A stretch of DNA of 64,000 nucleotides from positions 62,001 to 126,000 of the forward strand of contig JAHUUM010000004.1 of assembly GCA_019218445.1 (NCBI GenBank), given 5' to 3'. The DNA comes from Weeksellaceae bacterium TAE3-ERU29. Its GTDB lineage: Bacteria; Bacteroidota; Bacteroidia; Flavobacteriales; Weeksellaceae. The translations under genes were made by a program, and so were the position numbers. The first letter of the stretch is position 1, and each line of letters starts with the position of its first letter. Shown here in pieces: positions 1 through 10,242 of this stretch. The notes under the pieces were generated by a model. The model worked only from the letters and a program-made list of their open reading frames with translations. It was not told the origin of the DNA and did no database searches.

Positions 1-1345
1 ATCGGTGCAAAGTAGGGGCACGGTTAAGTAATACTGGGTGTCCTTTTAATACATTCTCTAAAATATCCCAAACGACAGGTTCTTTTCTGTCTATAATCTT
101 TTTAGCAGATTTAACTGTTTTTACAATTCCTCTTTCTATTAATTTACGAACAACAAAAGGTTTGTAAAGCTCTGCAGCCATGTCTTTAGGTAATCCACAT
201 TCGTGTAATTCCAAATCCGGACCTACAACAATTACGGAACGAGCAGAGTAATCCACACGCTTACCTAATAAGTTTTGACGGAATCGCCCTTGTTTACCTT
301 TTAATGAATCTGATAGAGATTTTAAAGGTCTGTTACCATCTGCTTTTACCGCTGATGATTTTCTTGTATTATCAAATAATGAATCTACTGATTCCTGAAG
401 CATACGTTTTTCATTACGTAAAATTACTTCAGGTGCTTTAATTTCCATTAATCGTTTTAAACGATTATTTCTGATAATTACTCGGCGATATAAATCATTT
501 AAATCTGATGTAGCAAATCTACCTCCATCCAATGGAACTAATGGTCTTAATTCCGGTGGAATAACAGGAATAACTTTCATAATCATCCATTCCGGACGGT
601 TTACTTTATTTCCTTCGTTAGATTCTCTTAAGGCTTCTACTACTTGTAGTCTTTTTAAGGCCTCTGTTCTTCTTTGTTTAGAAGTTTCGTGATTTGCTTT
701 GTGTCTTAAATCATAAGAAAGCTCGTCTAAATCAATTCTTCTTAATAATTCCTCTAAACACTCTGCCCCCATTTTAGCGACAAATTTGTTTGGATCAGAA
801 TCATCTAAATATTGATTTTCGATAGGAAGAGTTTCCATTATATCCAAATATTCCTCCTCTGTAAGGAAGTCCATTTGATTTAATTCTTCTCCATCAGGTC
901 TTTTAGCTATTCCGGGCTGAATTACAACATAACGCTCGTAATAAACAATCATGTCTAATTTCTTAGACGGAATACCTAATATATAACCTAATTTGTTAGG
1001 TAGTGAACGGAAATACCAAATATGAGCTACAGGTACAACTAAATTAATATGTCCTATTCTGTCTCTTCTTACTTTTTTCTCGGTAACTTCTACCCCACAT
1101 CTATCACAAACGATACCTTTATATCGTATTCTTTTATACTTACCACAAGCACATTCATAATCTTTTACAGGACCAAATATTCTTTCGCAGAACAAACCAT
1201 CTCTTTCAGGTTTGTGTGTACGGTAATTAATAGTCTCGGGTTTTAGCACCTCACCATAAGAAGCTTGTAATATTGTTTCCGGCGATGCTAATCCAATTCT
1301 AATTTTATCGAATTTGCTTGTTGTATTATTTTTATTCGTTGACAT
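1..1345 (-). CDS. rpoC: RNA polymerase beta' subunit, N-terminal part (runs off window)
   Basis: Catalytic largest subunit of RNA polymerase. About 448 codons are present and the gene continues past position 1. The start ATG is at 1345-1343 and the protein begins [21 protein letters not shown] zinc site is visible with Cys65 and Cys67, then Cys80 and Cys83 (CDRCGVEV). The last residues in the window, LNRAPTLHR, come just before the catalytic NADFDGD loop, so the active site is outside the window. It lies 41 bp downstream of rpoB in the same transcription unit. No anomalies are seen in the visible part. Confidence 0.97.
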   Translation of the reverse strand, partial: MSTNKNNTTSKFDKIRIGLASPETILQASYGEVLKPETINYRTHKPERDGLFCERIFGPVKDYECACGKYKRIRYKGIVCDRCGVEVTEKKVRRDRIGHINLVVPVAHIWYFRSLPNKLGYILGIPSKKLDMIVYYERYVVIQPGIAKRPDGEELNQMDFLTEEEYLDIMETLPIENQYLDDSDPNKFVAKMGAECLEELLRRIDLDELSYDLRHKANHETSKQRRTEALKRLQVVEALRESNEGNKVNRPEWMIMKVIPVIPPELRPLVPLDGGRFATSDLNDLYRRVIIRNNRLKRLMEIKAPEVILRNEKRMLQESVDSLFDNTRKSSAVKADGNRPLKSLSDSLKGKQGRFRQNLLGKRVDYSARSVIVVGPDLELHECGLPKDMAAELYKPFVVRKLIERGIVKTVKSAKKIIDRKEPVVWDILENVLKGHPVLLNRAPTLHR

Positions 1346-1386
1346 AGACTAATGCTATAGTTATATTATTAATTATTTATGGAATA

Positions 1387-4300
1387 TTAATTTTCTTCTT
1401 CCGAAGATAATAAACTAATATCTAAACCTAAACCTTTTAATTCATGTAATAATACATTGAATGATTCCGGTATTCCCGGCTCAGGCATTGGGTTTCCTTT
1501 CACAATGGCATTATAAGTATTAGCTCTACCTAAAACGTCATCTGACTTCACTGTTAAGATTTCTCTTAAGATATTGGATGCTCCATAAGCTTCTAAAGCC
1601 CAAACCTCCATCTCTCCAAAACGCTGACCACCAAACTGAGCTTTACCTCCTAATGGTTGCTGAGTAATTAATGAGTATGGTCCTATTGAACGTGCGTGCA
1701 TCTTATCATCTACCATGTGTCCTAATTTCAACATATAGATAACTCCTACAGTCGCTTTTTGATCAAAACGCTCTCCGGTACCTCCATCATAAAGATAAGT
1801 TGTTCCGTATCTTGGAACTCCCGCTTTATCGGTTAGCTCATTTATTTCAGAAATATGTGCTCCGTCAAAAATTGGTGTTGCGTATTTCTCTCCTAAGTTT
1901 CTTCCTGCCCATCCTAATACGGTTTCAAAAATCTGACCAATGTTCATACGAGAAGGTACCCCTAATGGATTCAATACGATATCAACAGGTGTTCCGTCTT
2001 CTAAGAATGGCATATCTTCATCACGTACAATTCTGGCAACAATACCTTTGTTACCGTGACGTCCCGCCATCTTATCACCAACTTTTAATTTACGTTTTTT
2101 AGCGATATAAATCTTAGCTAATTTAATAATCCCTGCAGGTAATTCATCTCCAACAGAAATAGTAAATCTTTCTCTGTTTAATACTCCTTGAATATCGTTA
2201 TACTTAATCTTGAAGTTATGTAATAACTGTTTTATAAGTTCATTTAAGTCTTCATCAACAGTCCAGCTACCTCCTGTTAAGTTTTGATAATCATCTATAC
2301 TATGTAATAACTTTTGAGTAAATTTAGCTCCTTTCGGAATTACTTCCTCGCTTAAATCATTAAAGACTCCTTGCGATGTTTTTCCGTTTAATAATTTATA
2401 CAATTTATCTAACAAAACTTCTCTTAAGTCTTCAAAGTTTTGTTGGAAGTCACTTTCTAATTTCTCAATTGTTACTTTATCTTTTGCTCGTTTAGTTTTA
2501 TCTTTTATACTACGTGCAAATAATTTCTTATCAATAACTACTCCTCTAAGTGATGGCGTTGCTTTTAAAGATGCATCTTTTACATCACCTGCTTTATCTC
2601 CAAAGATAGCTCTTAATAATTTCTCTTCCGGAGTTGGATCTGATTCTCCTTTTGGAGTGATTTTACCAATTAAAATATCTCCAGGTTTTACTTCAGCCCC
2701 AACTCTTATCATACCATTTTCGTCCAAGTCTTTAGTTGCTTCCTCAGATACGTTTGGTATATCGTTAGTTAACTCTTCCATTCCTAATTTAGTATCACGA
2801 ACGTCCATCGTGTACTCATCTATATGGATAGAAGTAAACCAATCTTCTCTTACAACTTTTTCTGAAATTACAATCGCATCCTCAAAGTTATACCCTTTCC
2901 AAGGCATGAACGAAACTAATAAGTTTCTACCTAAAGCTAACTCTCCATCTTCTGTTGCATATCCCTCACAAAGAACCTGACCTTTTTTAACTTTATCCCC
3001 AACTTTTACAATTGGTTTAAGGTTAATCGAAGTTCCTTGGTTAGTTTTTCTAAATTTAATTAGATTATATGTTTTCTCAGAAGATTCAAAACTAACAATG
3101 TCTTGTTCTTCTGTTCTTTCGTAATCTATAACTATTTTACGAGCATCTACATATTTAACTTCTCCTGTTCCTTCAGCATTAATTAAAATACGAGAATCTC
3201 TCGCGACAGAACCTTCTAAACCTGTACCTACTATTGGTGCTTGAGGTTTTAATAAAGGAACTGCCTGACGCATCATGTTAGATCCCATCAATGCACGGTT
3301 GGCATCATCATGCTCCAAGAATGGAATTAATGAAGCCGAAATAGAAGCAATCTGATTAGGTGCTACGTCCATTAGACTTACATCTTTAGGATCTACCACA
3401 GGGAAATCTCCATCTTCACGAGCAATTACACGATCATCTGTAAAGTTTCCTTCATCATCTAATTTTGCATTTGCCTGTGCAATAATTTTATCTTCTTCCT
3501 CCTCTGCTGTTAAATAAATAGGTGTTTGCCCTAAAGCTACTTTACCATCTTTAACTTCATGATATGGAGTTTCTAAGAATCCCATGTTATTTACCTTAGA
3601 GTAAACACAAAGAGAGGATATCAATCCAATATTTGGTCCCTCCGGAGTTTCAATAGGACAAAGTCTTCCGTAGTGTGTGTAGTGCACGTCACGTACCTCG
3701 AAACCTGCTCTTTCTCTTGATAAACCTCCAGGCCCTAATGCTGATAAACGACGTTTGTGTGTAACCTCAGATAATGGATTCGTTTGATCCATAAATTGAG
3801 ATAACTGGTTTGTCCCGAAGAATGAATTAATTACTGATGACAATGTCTTCGCATTAATTAAGTCAATCGGAGTAAATACCTCGTTATCACGTACGTTCAT
3901 ACGCTCTCTAATTGTACGAGCCATACGGTTTAAACCTACTCCAAATTGGTTTGCCATTTGTTCTCCAACAGTTCTAACACGACGGTTAGATAAGTGGTCA
4001 ATATCATCAACCTCTGCTTTAGAGTTTACAAGCTCAATCAAATGTTTAACAATAGAGATAATATCTTCTCTTGTTAATACTTGAATGTCATCCGGAATAG
4101 ATAAGTTTAATTTCTTATTTAATCTGTAACGCCCTACTTCTCCTAAACTATAACGAGTATCTGAGAAGAATAATTTATCTATAATTCCACGTGCAGTTTC
4201 CTCATCTGGTGGCTCTGCGTTACGTAATTGTCTATAGATATATTCTACCGCTTCTTTCTCTGTGTTTGTAGGGTCTTTTTGTAATGTGTTTAAGATGATA

Positions 4301-5226
4301 GCATAATCTTGAGCTTTGTTATCTTCTTTATGTAAAAGAATAGTTTTAACGCCTGCATCAAGAATTTCTTCTATATGCTCTTTTTCTAAAATTGTTTCAC
4401 GATCTAAAACAATCTCATTTCTCTCAATAGATACAACTTCTCCTGTATCTTCATCCACAAAATCTTCGTGCCAGGTGTTTAATACACGTGCAGCAAGAGT
4501 TCTACCTAAAACTTTATTTAAATTAGTTTTATTAGCTTTCACTTCTTCTGCTAAGTCGAAGATTTCTAAAATATCTTTATCTCTCTCATACCCAATAGCT
4601 CTAAGCAATGTAGTTAATGGTAACTTTTTCTTTCTATCAATATAAGCATACATTACACTATTGATATCCGTTGCAAATTCTATCCACGAACCTTTGAAAG
4701 GTATAATACGAGATGAATATAATTTTGTTCCATTAGCATGGAAAGATTGTCCAAAGAATACCCCCGGAGATCGGTGTAATTGAGATACAATAACTCTTTC
4801 TGCTCCATTGATAACAAAAGACCCACTCGGAGTCATATAAGGAATTGTCCCTAAATACACATCTTGTACTACTGTTTCGAAATCTTCATGTTCCGGGTCG
4901 GTACAATATAGTTTTAATCGAGCTTTTAAAGGTACACTGTAAGTAAGTCCTCTTTCTATACATTCTTGAATAGAATATCTAGGAGAATCTACAAAGTAAT
5001 CTAAAAACTCTAAAACAAATTGATTTCTGGTATCAGTTATTGGAAAGTTTTCTGCAAAAGTTTTGAATAGTCCTTCATTTTTCCGTTGATCCGGTCTAGT
5101 TTCTAATTGAAAGAAATCTTCAAATGACTTTAACTGAATATCCAAAAAATCCGGAAATTCTGCAACATCCTTTGCTGTTGAAAAATTAACTCTAGAATTA
5201 TTTTTTGTCGCCAATTTATTATACAT
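1387..5226 (-). CDS. rpoB: RNA polymerase beta subunit
   Basis: Second-largest RNA polymerase subunit, 1279 residues, normal for Bacteroidota. The rifampicin-binding region reads [20 protein letters not shown] followed by LSALGPGG, with the Asp, His and Ser positions that mutate in resistance all in their usual state. The C-terminal [10 protein letters not shown] motif and the closing [21 protein letters not shown] region are intact. It sits 154 bp downstream of rplL, and that gap carries a strong hairpin (5327-5355) that may adjust rpoBC output relative to ribosomal proteins. Start ATG at 5226. Confidence 0.98.
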   Translation of the reverse strand: MYNKLATKNNSRVNFSTAKDVAEFPDFLDIQLKSFEDFFQLETRPDQRKNEGLFKTFAENFPITDTRNQFVLEFLDYFVDSPRYSIQECIERGLTYSVPLKARLKLYCTDPEHEDFETVVQDVYLGTIPYMTPSGSFVINGAERVIVSQLHRSPGVFFGQSFHANGTKLYSSRIIPFKGSWIEFATDINSVMYAYIDRKKKLPLTTLLRAIGYERDKDILEIFDLAEEVKANKTNLNKVLGRTLAARVLNTWHEDFVDEDTGEVVSIERNEIVLDRETILEKEHIEEILDAGVKTILLHKEDNKAQDYAIILNTLQKDPTNTEKEAVEYIYRQLRNAEPPDEETARGIIDKLFFSDTRYSLGEVGRYRLNKKLNLSIPDDIQVLTREDIISIVKHLIELVNSKAEVDDIDHLSNRRVRTVGEQMANQFGVGLNRMARTIRERMNVRDNEVFTPIDLINAKTLSSVINSFFGTNQLSQFMDQTNPLSEVTHKRRLSALGPGGLSRERAGFEVRDVHYTHYGRLCPIETPEGPNIGLISSLCVYSKVNNMGFLETPYHEVKDGKVALGQTPIYLTAEEEEDKIIAQANAKLDDEGNFTDDRVIAREDGDFPVVDPKDVSLMDVAPNQIASISASLIPFLEHDDANRALMGSNMMRQAVPLLKPQAPIVGTGLEGSVARDSRILINAEGTGEVKYVDARKIVIDYERTEEQDIVSFESSEKTYNLIKFRKTNQGTSINLKPIVKVGDKVKKGQVLCEGYATEDGELALGRNLLVSFMPWKGYNFEDAIVISEKVVREDWFTSIHIDEYTMDVRDTKLGMEELTNDIPNVSEEATKDLDENGMIRVGAEVKPGDILIGKITPKGESDPTPEEKLLRAIFGDKAGDVKDASLKATPSLRGVVIDKKLFARSIKDKTKRAKDKVTIEKLESDFQQNFEDLREVLLDKLYKLLNGKTSQGVFNDLSEEVIPKGAKFTQKLLHSIDDYQNLTGGSWTVDEDLNELIKQLLHNFKIKYNDIQGVLNRERFTISVGDELPAGIIKLAKIYIAKKRKLKVGDKMAGRHGNKGIVARIVRDEDMPFLEDGTPVDIVLNPLGVPSRMNIGQIFETVLGWAGRNLGEKYATPIFDGAHISEINELTDKAGVPRYGTTYLYDGGTGERFDQKATVGVIYMLKLGHMVDDKMHARSIGPYSLITQQPLGGKAQFGGQRFGEMEVWALEAYGASNILREILTVKSDDVLGRANTYNAIVKGNPMPEPGIPESFNVLLHELKGLGLDISLLSSEEEN

Positions 5227-5326
5227 ATTGGGTTAATATGAAATTATTTTGCATTGTTTAATAAAATTCTGCAATGCCCAGAATTTTTGTTTTTTTGTAA
5301 AAAACAATTAAAACGTAAAATAGGTC

Positions 5327-5355
5327 TAGACCTTTCACTCTGAGGTGAAGGTCTA
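5327..5355 (-). promoter_or_regulatory. Hairpin between rplL and rpoB (attenuator or processing site)
   Basis: TAGACCTTTCAC pairs with GTGAAGGTCTA, leaving one bulged base and a 6-nt loop. The arm also overlaps a perfect 12-bp palindrome AGGTCTAGACCT at 5322-5333. On the minus strand the stem is followed by a mixed T-rich stretch, not a clean T run, so partial termination or RNase processing fits better than full termination. In E. coli the rplL-rpoB gap also holds an attenuator and an RNase III site; the parallel is inference. Confidence 0.6.
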
Positions 5356-5380
5356 AACCTTTATAATTTAAAAGCTATAA

Positions 5381-5755
5381 TTACTTAAGCTCTACTTCAG
5401 CTCCAGCTTCTTCTAATTGTTTTTTAAGAGCTTCTGCTTCGTCTTTAGAAACAGCTTCTTTAACAACTTGAGGAGCTCCATCAACTAAATCTTTAGCTTC
5501 TTTCAATCCTTTACCTGTTAACTCTTTAACTAATTTTACTACAGCTAATTTAGAGCTTCCAGCTGCTTTAAGAATTACATCAAATTCTGATTTTTCTTCA
5601 GCAGCAGCTTCTCCACCGGCTGCAGGACCTGCAACTGCAACTGCAGCAGCAGCTGGTTCTATACCGTATTCTTCTTTTAATATTTCTGCTAACTCGTTAA
5701 CTTCTTTTACTGTTAAGTTAACTAACTGTTCTGCTAATTCTTTTAATTCTGCCAT
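5381..5755 (-). CDS. rplL: 50S ribosomal protein L7/L12 (bL12)
   Basis: Stalk protein that recruits translational GTPases to the ribosome. It has 124 residues: an N-terminal dimerisation helix (about 1-32), a flexible Ala/Gly/Glu-rich hinge (about 33-55) and a C-terminal factor-binding domain with [20 protein letters not shown]. It follows rplJ after 44 bp, the usual L10-L12 pair. Start ATG at 5755. Confidence 0.98.
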   Translation of the reverse strand: MAELKELAEQLVNLTVKEVNELAEILKEEYGIEPAAAAVAVAGPAAGGEAAAEEKSEFDVILKAAGSSKLAVVKLVKELTGKGLKEAKDLVDGAPQVVKEAVSKDEAEALKKQLEEAGAEVELK

Positions 5756-5799
5756 TTTAATGTTGTTTTAAATTTTATATATTTATTAATTGAGTGTGC

Positions 5800-6324
5800 T
5801 TATTCTGAACGCTCACTAAGCGTTTTAACCAATCCAGAGATAGTTTGACCTCCACTTTGCAATTGAGATAAAACTGTCTTAATAGGAGATTGTAACAATG
5901 CAATAACATCTGCAACAAGTTCTTCTTTAGATTTAAGATTTGATAATGCTTCTAGCTTATCATCACCTACATAAACTGCAGTATCTATCCAAGCTCCTTT
6001 TAATATTGGTTTTTCTGATTTCTTTCTAAACTCTGCAATTACTTTTGCAGGAGCATTTTCCTTTTCAGAAATCATTATAGCTGTATTACCTTTTAAAGAG
6101 CCATACAACTCATCATATTCTTTATCTTCAATTCTCTCCATTGCTTTTCTAAGCAAAGTGTTCTTTACTACTCGTATTTGAACATCTCTCTTAAAACAAG
6201 CTCTTCTTAAGTTTGAAGTGCTACTTGCGTTTAATCCTGAAATATCAGTTAAATAAACCGTATTCGTATTATTTAAAACCTGTGTTAGGTCTTCTATCAT
6301 TTGTGCTTTTTCTTCTCTTGTCAT
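5800..6324 (-). CDS. rplJ: 50S ribosomal protein L10 (uL10)
   Basis: Base of the ribosomal stalk; it anchors L12 dimers to 23S rRNA. 174 residues. The N-terminal MTREEKAQMIEDL, the RNA-binding VVKNTLLRKAM segment and the helical C-terminus that binds L12 are recognisable. It is 18 bp downstream of rplA and directly upstream of rplL. I see no obvious L10-type autoregulatory leader in the short gap. Confidence 0.97.
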   Translation of the reverse strand: MTREEKAQMIEDLTQVLNNTNTVYLTDISGLNASSTSNLRRACFKRDVQIRVVKNTLLRKAMERIEDKEYDELYGSLKGNTAIMISEKENAPAKVIAEFRKKSEKPILKGAWIDTAVYVGDDKLEALSNLKSKEELVADVIALLQSPIKTVLSQLQSGGQTISGLVKTLSERSE

Positions 6325-6342
6325 TTTCCGATTTATTTAAGA

Positions 6343-7032
6343 TTAAACACTTTTTGGATCTACTTGAACAGAAGGACTCATAGTACTAGAAAGATATATA
6401 CTTTTCATGTACACTCCTTTAGCTGCTGTAGGTTTCATCTTATTAAGCGTAGAGATTAACTCTTTTGCATTCTCTTGAATCTTTTGAGCATCAAAAGATA
6501 CTTTACCTACCACTGCATGTACAATACCTGTCTTATCCACTCTAAAGTCTATTTTACCAGCTTTAACATCTGATACTGCTTTAGCTACATCCATTGTTAC
6601 CGTACCTGCTTTAGGGTTAGGCATTAAACCTCTTGGCCCTAATATTCTACCTAATGGACCTAACTTACCCATTACTGCCGGCATTGTTACGATAACATCT
6701 ACATCTGTCCAACCTTCTTTAATTTTATTTAAATACTCGTCTAAACCTACATAGTCAGCTCCTGCGTCTTTAGCTTCTTGCTCTTTATCCGGAGTAACCA
6801 AAGCTAACACTTTAACGTCTTTCCCTGTACCATGTGGTAAAGAAACTACTCCACGCACCATTTGATTAGCTTTCTTAGGATCCACTCCTAATCTTACTGC
6901 TATATCAACAGATGCATCAAACTTAGTAGTATTTATTTCTTTTATTAAAGCCGAAGCTTCTTCTAAAGAATAAACCTTAGTTTTATCGTATTTAGCTGCA
7001 ACTTCTTTTTGCTTTTTTGTCAATTTTGCCAT
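6343..7032 (-). CDS. rplA: 50S ribosomal protein L1 (uL1)
   Basis: Forms the L1 stalk that contacts E-site tRNA. 229 residues, normal length. Recognisable blocks are [29 protein letters not shown], and the conserved [20 protein letters not shown] followed by GTVT. It follows rplK after 14 bp. Confidence 0.98.
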   Translation of the reverse strand: MAKLTKKQKEVAAKYDKTKVYSLEEASALIKEINTTKFDASVDIAVRLGVDPKKANQMVRGVVSLPHGTGKDVKVLALVTPDKEQEAKDAGADYVGLDEYLNKIKEGWTDVDVIVTMPAVMGKLGPLGRILGPRGLMPNPKAGTVTMDVAKAVSDVKAGKIDFRVDKTGIVHAVVGKVSFDAQKIQENAKELISTLNKMKPTAAKGVYMKSIYLSSTMSPSVQVDPKSV

Positions 7033-7046
7033 AATCTTAGTTTTAA

Positions 7047-7487
7047 TTATTCCGGTTTAGTTCCTCCTTTTACGGTTATACCCATAGAACGAGCTGTCCC
7101 GGCTACCATTTTCATTGCAGATTCAACAGTAAAACAATTTAAATCAGGCATCTTATCTTCTGCTATTACGCGGACTTGATCCCATGAAATATTTGCTACT
7201 TTAACACGATTCGGTTCAGAAGATGCTCCTTTGATTTTCGCAGCCTCTAACAACTGAACAGCTGCAGGAGGAGTTTTAATTACGAAATCAAATGATTTAT
7301 CTTGATAGACTGTAATCACAACCGGTAATACTTTACCTTGTTTCTCTTGTGTACGTCCGTTAAATTGCTTACAAAACTCCATGATGTTCACACCAGCAGC
7401 ACCTAAAGCAGGCCCTACGGGTGGCGAAGGATTCGCCTGTCCACCACGAACTTGTAGCTTAACAATTTTTTGTACTTTTTTTGCCAT
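7047..7487 (-). CDS. rplK: 50S ribosomal protein L11 (uL11)
   Basis: Part of the GTPase-associated centre and the site where thiostrepton acts. 146 residues. Motifs seen are [20 protein letters not shown], the KQFNGRT block and the C-terminal [12 protein letters not shown]. It lies between nusG (43 bp upstream) and rplA, the canonical nusG-rplKAJL order. Confidence 0.98.
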   Translation of the reverse strand: MAKKVQKIVKLQVRGGQANPSPPVGPALGAAGVNIMEFCKQFNGRTQEKQGKVLPVVITVYQDKSFDFVIKTPPAAVQLLEAAKIKGASSEPNRVKVANISWDQVRVIAEDKMPDLNCFTVESAMKMVAGTARSMGITVKGGTKPE

Positions 7488-7530
7488 TTTAATTTTTTAA
7501 AAATTAAGCGTTTATATATTTGGAAGCAGC

Positions 7531-8073
7531 CTAAATTTTCTCTACTTGCATGTAATTAAGCTCAAGCGGTGTCTTTCTACCAAAAATAGAAACCATCACC
7601 TTAAGCTTTCTCTTATCTTCGTTGATTTCTTCAATAACTCCATTAAAGTTATTAAAAGGTCCATCAACAACCTTTACAGTTTCTCCTACAACAAAAGGAA
7701 TATTAACCATATCTGTTTCCTCAGACATATCATCTATTCTACCTAACATACGATTAATTTCACTTTTTCGCATTGGAATAGGCTCTCCTCCTTTTGTTCC
7801 ACTCAAAAAACTAATTACTCCGTTTATATTCTTTATGATATGTGGCACTTCTCCTACCAAATTCACTTCGATCATCACATATCCCGGATAATAAACTCGT
7901 TCTCTTTGTACTTTTTTTCCATTCTTAATCTGAATTACTTTTTCAGTAGGTATCACTATTTGCCCTAAGTAATCATTCAGCCCTTGATATTCTATCTCTT
8001 CCTGAATATACTCTTTTACTTTATTCTCTCTTCCGCTAATAGTTTTTAGCACATACCACTTCATATCACTCAT
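7531..8073 (-). CDS. nusG: Transcription termination/antitermination protein NusG
   Basis: Binds the RNA polymerase clamp and couples transcription to translation. 180 residues: an NGN domain beginning KWYVLKTISGRENKVKEYI, and a C-terminal KOW domain (GETVKVVDGPFNNFNGVIEEI). It follows secE after 17 bp. Start taken as ATG 8073; a second Met four residues in is equally possible. Confidence 0.97.
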   Translation of the reverse strand: MSDMKWYVLKTISGRENKVKEYIQEEIEYQGLNDYLGQIVIPTEKVIQIKNGKKVQRERVYYPGYVMIEVNLVGEVPHIIKNINGVISFLSGTKGGEPIPMRKSEINRMLGRIDDMSEETDMVNIPFVVGETVKVVDGPFNNFNGVIEEINEDKRKLKVMVSIFGRKTPLELNYMQVEKI

Positions 8074-8090
8074 AATAATTCTTTAAATAT

Positions 8091-8285
8091 TTATCTTAAT
8101 GCTCTATAGAACCAATCAACAATATGACTAAATGAAGTATCTACACCAAATAGAAAAATCGCTAAGATTAATACAGAAATAGCTATTACGATAGTGGAAG
8201 ATTGTAATTCATTCCATTTAGGCCAAGTTACATTATGAGTAAACTCAAAATAAGACCCTCTTAAAAAATTAACAATACCTTTCAT
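8091..8285 (-). CDS. secE: Preprotein translocase subunit SecE
   Basis: Essential small subunit that clamps SecY in the inner membrane. 64 residues with the conserved amphipathic TWPKWNELQSS segment (about 20-30) followed by one transmembrane helix (about 32-52), the minimal single-span form. It sits between tRNA-Trp and nusG, as in many bacteria. Confidence 0.96.
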   Translation of the reverse strand: MKGIVNFLRGSYFEFTHNVTWPKWNELQSSTIVIAISVLILAIFLFGVDTSFSHIVDWFYRALR

Positions 8286-8302
8286 GGAAAATTTGTATTA
8301 AG

Positions 8303-8375
8303 CACGGGCGGTAGGGATCGAACCCACGACCTTTGGTTTTGGAGACCACTGCTCTACCAGCTGAGCTACGCCCGT
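8303..8375 (-). tRNA. tRNA-Trp (CCA anticodon)
   Basis: 73-nt cloverleaf. Acceptor ACGGGCG pairs with CGCCCGT. The anticodon loop CTCCAAA gives CCA, and the T arm contains GGTTCGATC. The 3' CCA is not encoded. It lies between the tuf terminator and secE. Confidence 0.98.
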
Positions 8376-8377
8376 AT

Positions 8378-8418
8378 AAAAAGGCATTCTCGCACTTTGC
8401 GAGAAATACCTTTTTTAT
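8378..8418 (-). terminator. Intrinsic terminator after tuf
   Basis: On the minus strand a long hairpin (left arm containing TATTTCTCGCA, right arm TGCGAGAATGCC) closes on A and T runs and ends in CCTTTTTATA, three bases before tRNA-Trp. It would stop part of the tuf transcripts. I see no clear TAnnTTTG box between it and secE, so read-through may supply secE-nusG-rpl-rpo. Confidence 0.75.
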
Positions 8419-8434
8419 TATTAAATATATATTC

Positions 8435-9622
8435 TTAGTCTAAAATCTGAGTTACCTGTCCAGCACCTACTGTACGACCTCCTTCACGAATTGCAAAACG
8501 TAAACCTTCGCTTAATGCAATTGGTTGAATTAATTCAACATCAATAGAGATATTATCACCAGGCATTACCATTTCAACTCCTTCAGGTAAGTGAATTTCT
8601 CCAGTTACGTCAGTTGTACGAACATAGAACTGTGGACGGTAGTTGTTTTTAAATGGTGTGTGACGTCCTCCTTCTTCTTTAGTTAAGATATAAACCTCAG
8701 CTTTGAATTTTTTATGAGGAGTTACAGAACCTTGTTTAGCGATTACCATACCTCTACGGATATCAGACTTCTCGATACCTCTTAATAATAAACCTACGTT
8801 ATCACCAGCTTCACCTCTGTCTAATATCTTACGGAACATCTCTACTCCTGTAATAGTTGAAGTTAATTTTTCTTCTCCCATACCTACGATATCAACAGGA
8901 TCTCCTGTATTAATAACTCCTGACTCAATACGTCCAGTCGCTACTGTACCACGACCTGTAATAGAGAATACATCTTCTATCGGCATTAAGAATGGTTTAT
9001 CTTGATCTCTTTCAGGAATCTCAATCCACTCATCAACTTGGTTCATTAATTCTGTAACAGATTCAACCCATTTCTCTTCTCCATTTAATGCTCCTAAAGC
9101 AGATCCAGGAACTACAGGCGTATTATCTCCATCATATTCGTAAGAAGACAATAAATCACGCACTTCCATTTCCACTAATTCCATTAACTCTTCGTCATCT
9201 ACCATATCCGCTTTGTTTAAGAAAACAACGATTCTTGGTACGTTTACCTGACGACATAATAAGATGTGCTCACGAGTTTGAGGCATTGGCCCATCAGTCG
9301 CAGCAACCACTAATATAGCACCATCCATTTGAGCAGCACCTGTAACCATGTTCTTAACATAATCGGCGTGACCCGGACAGTCTACGTGTGCGTAGTGACG
9401 GTTAGCTGTTTGATATTCTACGTGTGAAGAGTTAATTGTAATACCTCTTTCTTTTTCTTCTGGAGCATTATCGATTTGATCAAAAGCTCTCGCTTCTGAA
9501 TATCCTAAATCAGCTAATACTTTAGTAATTGCAGCAGTCAAAGTAGTTTTACCGTGGTCAACGTGACCTATGGTACCTATATTTAAATGCGGCTTGTCTC
9601 GGTTAAAAGTTTCCTTTGCCAT
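8435..9622 (-). CDS. tuf: Elongation factor Tu
   Basis: GTPase that delivers aminoacyl-tRNA to the ribosome. 395 residues, full length. G1 is GHVDHGKTT (about 18-26), G3 is DCPGHADY, G4 is NKADMVDD, and domains II/III are complete through [15 protein letters not shown]. It is embedded in a tRNA cluster, 53 bp downstream of tRNA-Thr(GGT), the common tRNA-tuf-tRNA-Trp-secE arrangement. Confidence 0.99.
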   Translation of the reverse strand: MAKETFNRDKPHLNIGTIGHVDHGKTTLTAAITKVLADLGYSEARAFDQIDNAPEEKERGITINSSHVEYQTANRHYAHVDCPGHADYVKNMVTGAAQMDGAILVVAATDGPMPQTREHILLCRQVNVPRIVVFLNKADMVDDEELMELVEMEVRDLLSSYEYDGDNTPVVPGSALGALNGEEKWVESVTELMNQVDEWIEIPERDQDKPFLMPIEDVFSITGRGTVATGRIESGVINTGDPVDIVGMGEEKLTSTITGVEMFRKILDRGEAGDNVGLLLRGIEKSDIRRGMVIAKQGSVTPHKKFKAEVYILTKEEGGRHTPFKNNYRPQFYVRTTDVTGEIHLPEGVEMVMPGDNISIDVELIQPIALSEGLRFAIREGGRTVGAGQVTQILD

Positions 9623-9675
9623 GTCTTAAATAATTAAATTCTATTTGTGTTTTTATTAATGTTACCCGACATTTG

Positions 9676-9747
9676 AGCCAATGACGGGATTTGAACCCGT
9701 GACCTCTTCCTTACCAAGGAAGCACTCTACCCCTGAGCTACATCGGC
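9676..9747 (-). tRNA. tRNA-Thr (GGT anticodon)
   Basis: 72-nt cloverleaf. Acceptor GCCGATG pairs with CATTGGC (one G-U). The anticodon arm CTTCC-TTGGTAA-GGAAG gives GGT. Directly upstream of tuf and 11 nt downstream of tRNA-Gly. Confidence 0.97.
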
Positions 9748-9758
9748 CAAAAGTGTTG

Positions 9759-9831
9759 AGCGGGAGACGGGACTCGAACCCGCAACATTCAGCTTGGAAG
9801 GCTGAAGCTCTACCAATTGAGCTACTCCCGC
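9759..9831 (-). tRNA. tRNA-Gly (TCC anticodon)
   Basis: 73-nt cloverleaf. Acceptor GCGGGAG pairs with CTCCCGC. Anticodon arm TCAGC-CTTCCAA-GCTGA gives TCC. First tRNA after the internal promoter at 9870-9900. Confidence 0.97.
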
Positions 9832-9850
9832 AGTTGCTATTCTTCTATCA

Positions 9851-9889
9851 AAAAAAAGCAGTTCAATTACAAAAATATAACCACTGCTT
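9851..9889 (-). terminator. Candidate terminator between tRNA-Tyr and tRNA-Gly
   Basis: Read on the minus strand, AAGCAGT (9889-9883) pairs with ACTGCTT (9862-9856) across a 20-nt loop and is followed by eight T. The stem is short but the T run is good. The loop itself carries a promoter -7 box (9877-9870), so this would be a terminator with a promoter nested inside it. Confidence 0.5.
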
Positions 9890-9900
9890 CAATTATACAA
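9870..9900 (-). promoter_or_regulatory. Internal promoter for tRNA-Gly, tRNA-Thr, tuf
   Basis: On the minus strand TTG (9900-9898), a 20-nt spacer and TATTTTTG (9877-9870) match the Bacteroidota TTG-N19-TAnnTTTG pattern. Transcription would begin near 9865, inside the downstream arm of the terminator hairpin, so the new transcript would lack the upstream arm and escape the terminator. Confidence 0.6.
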
Positions 9901-9935
9901 ATAATAAGTGTAAAACTTTTATTTGATTTATTATG

Positions 9936-10018
9936 TGGGCAGAGAAGGATTCGAACCTCCGAAGTCGAAAGACAGCAGATTTACAGTCTGCCCTCGTTGG
10001 CCGCTTGAGTATCTGCCC
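9936..10018 (-). tRNA. tRNA-Tyr (GTA anticodon)
   Basis: 83-nt class II tRNA with a long variable arm. Acceptor GGGCAGA pairs with TCTGCCC. Anticodon arm GCAGA-CTGTAAA-TCTGC gives GTA. Confidence 0.97.
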
Positions 10019-10033
10019 AATAAAAAGTTTATG

Positions 10034-10107
10034 AGCCTCCAGAGGGACTCGAACCCACGACCTGCTGATTACAAATCAGCTGCTCTAGCCAACTGAGCTA
10101 TGGAGGC
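10034..10107 (-). tRNA. tRNA-Thr (TGT anticodon)
   Basis: 74-nt cloverleaf. Acceptor GCCTCCA pairs with TGGAGGC. Anticodon arm GCTGA-TTTGTAA-TCAGC gives TGT. First gene after the cluster promoter at 10185-10214. Confidence 0.97.
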
Positions 10108-10184
10108 ATTTTGCTTACAAACTTTTAGTTCAAAATAAAAGAACAGCCCGATTAGAAACTTTGCTTCATTTGCTAAACGGACTG

Positions 10185-10214
10185 CAAATATAAAAATGTT
10201 TTCTTTTTCTACAA
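10185..10214 (-). promoter_or_regulatory. Promoter of the tRNA-tuf-sec-rpl-rpo cluster
   Basis: On the minus strand TTG (10214-10212), exactly 19 nt, then TATATTTG (10192-10185): a perfect match to the Bacteroidota housekeeping promoter. It sits about 77 nt upstream of tRNA-Thr(TGT). Confidence 0.85.
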
Positions 10215-10242
10215 ACTTTTTTGCTAAATATTTTTATAAATT

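Noticed and set aside
1800-2980. Plus-strand open frames inside rpoB (for example 1800-2102 and 2657-2980)
   Set aside because: Shadows of a strongly conserved gene on the other strand, with no recognisable motif.
9681-10008. Two short plus-strand open frames (starting MTGFEPVTSSLP and ending QQIYSLPSLAA)
   Set aside because: They are antisense translations of tRNA genes, a well-known class of false proteins.
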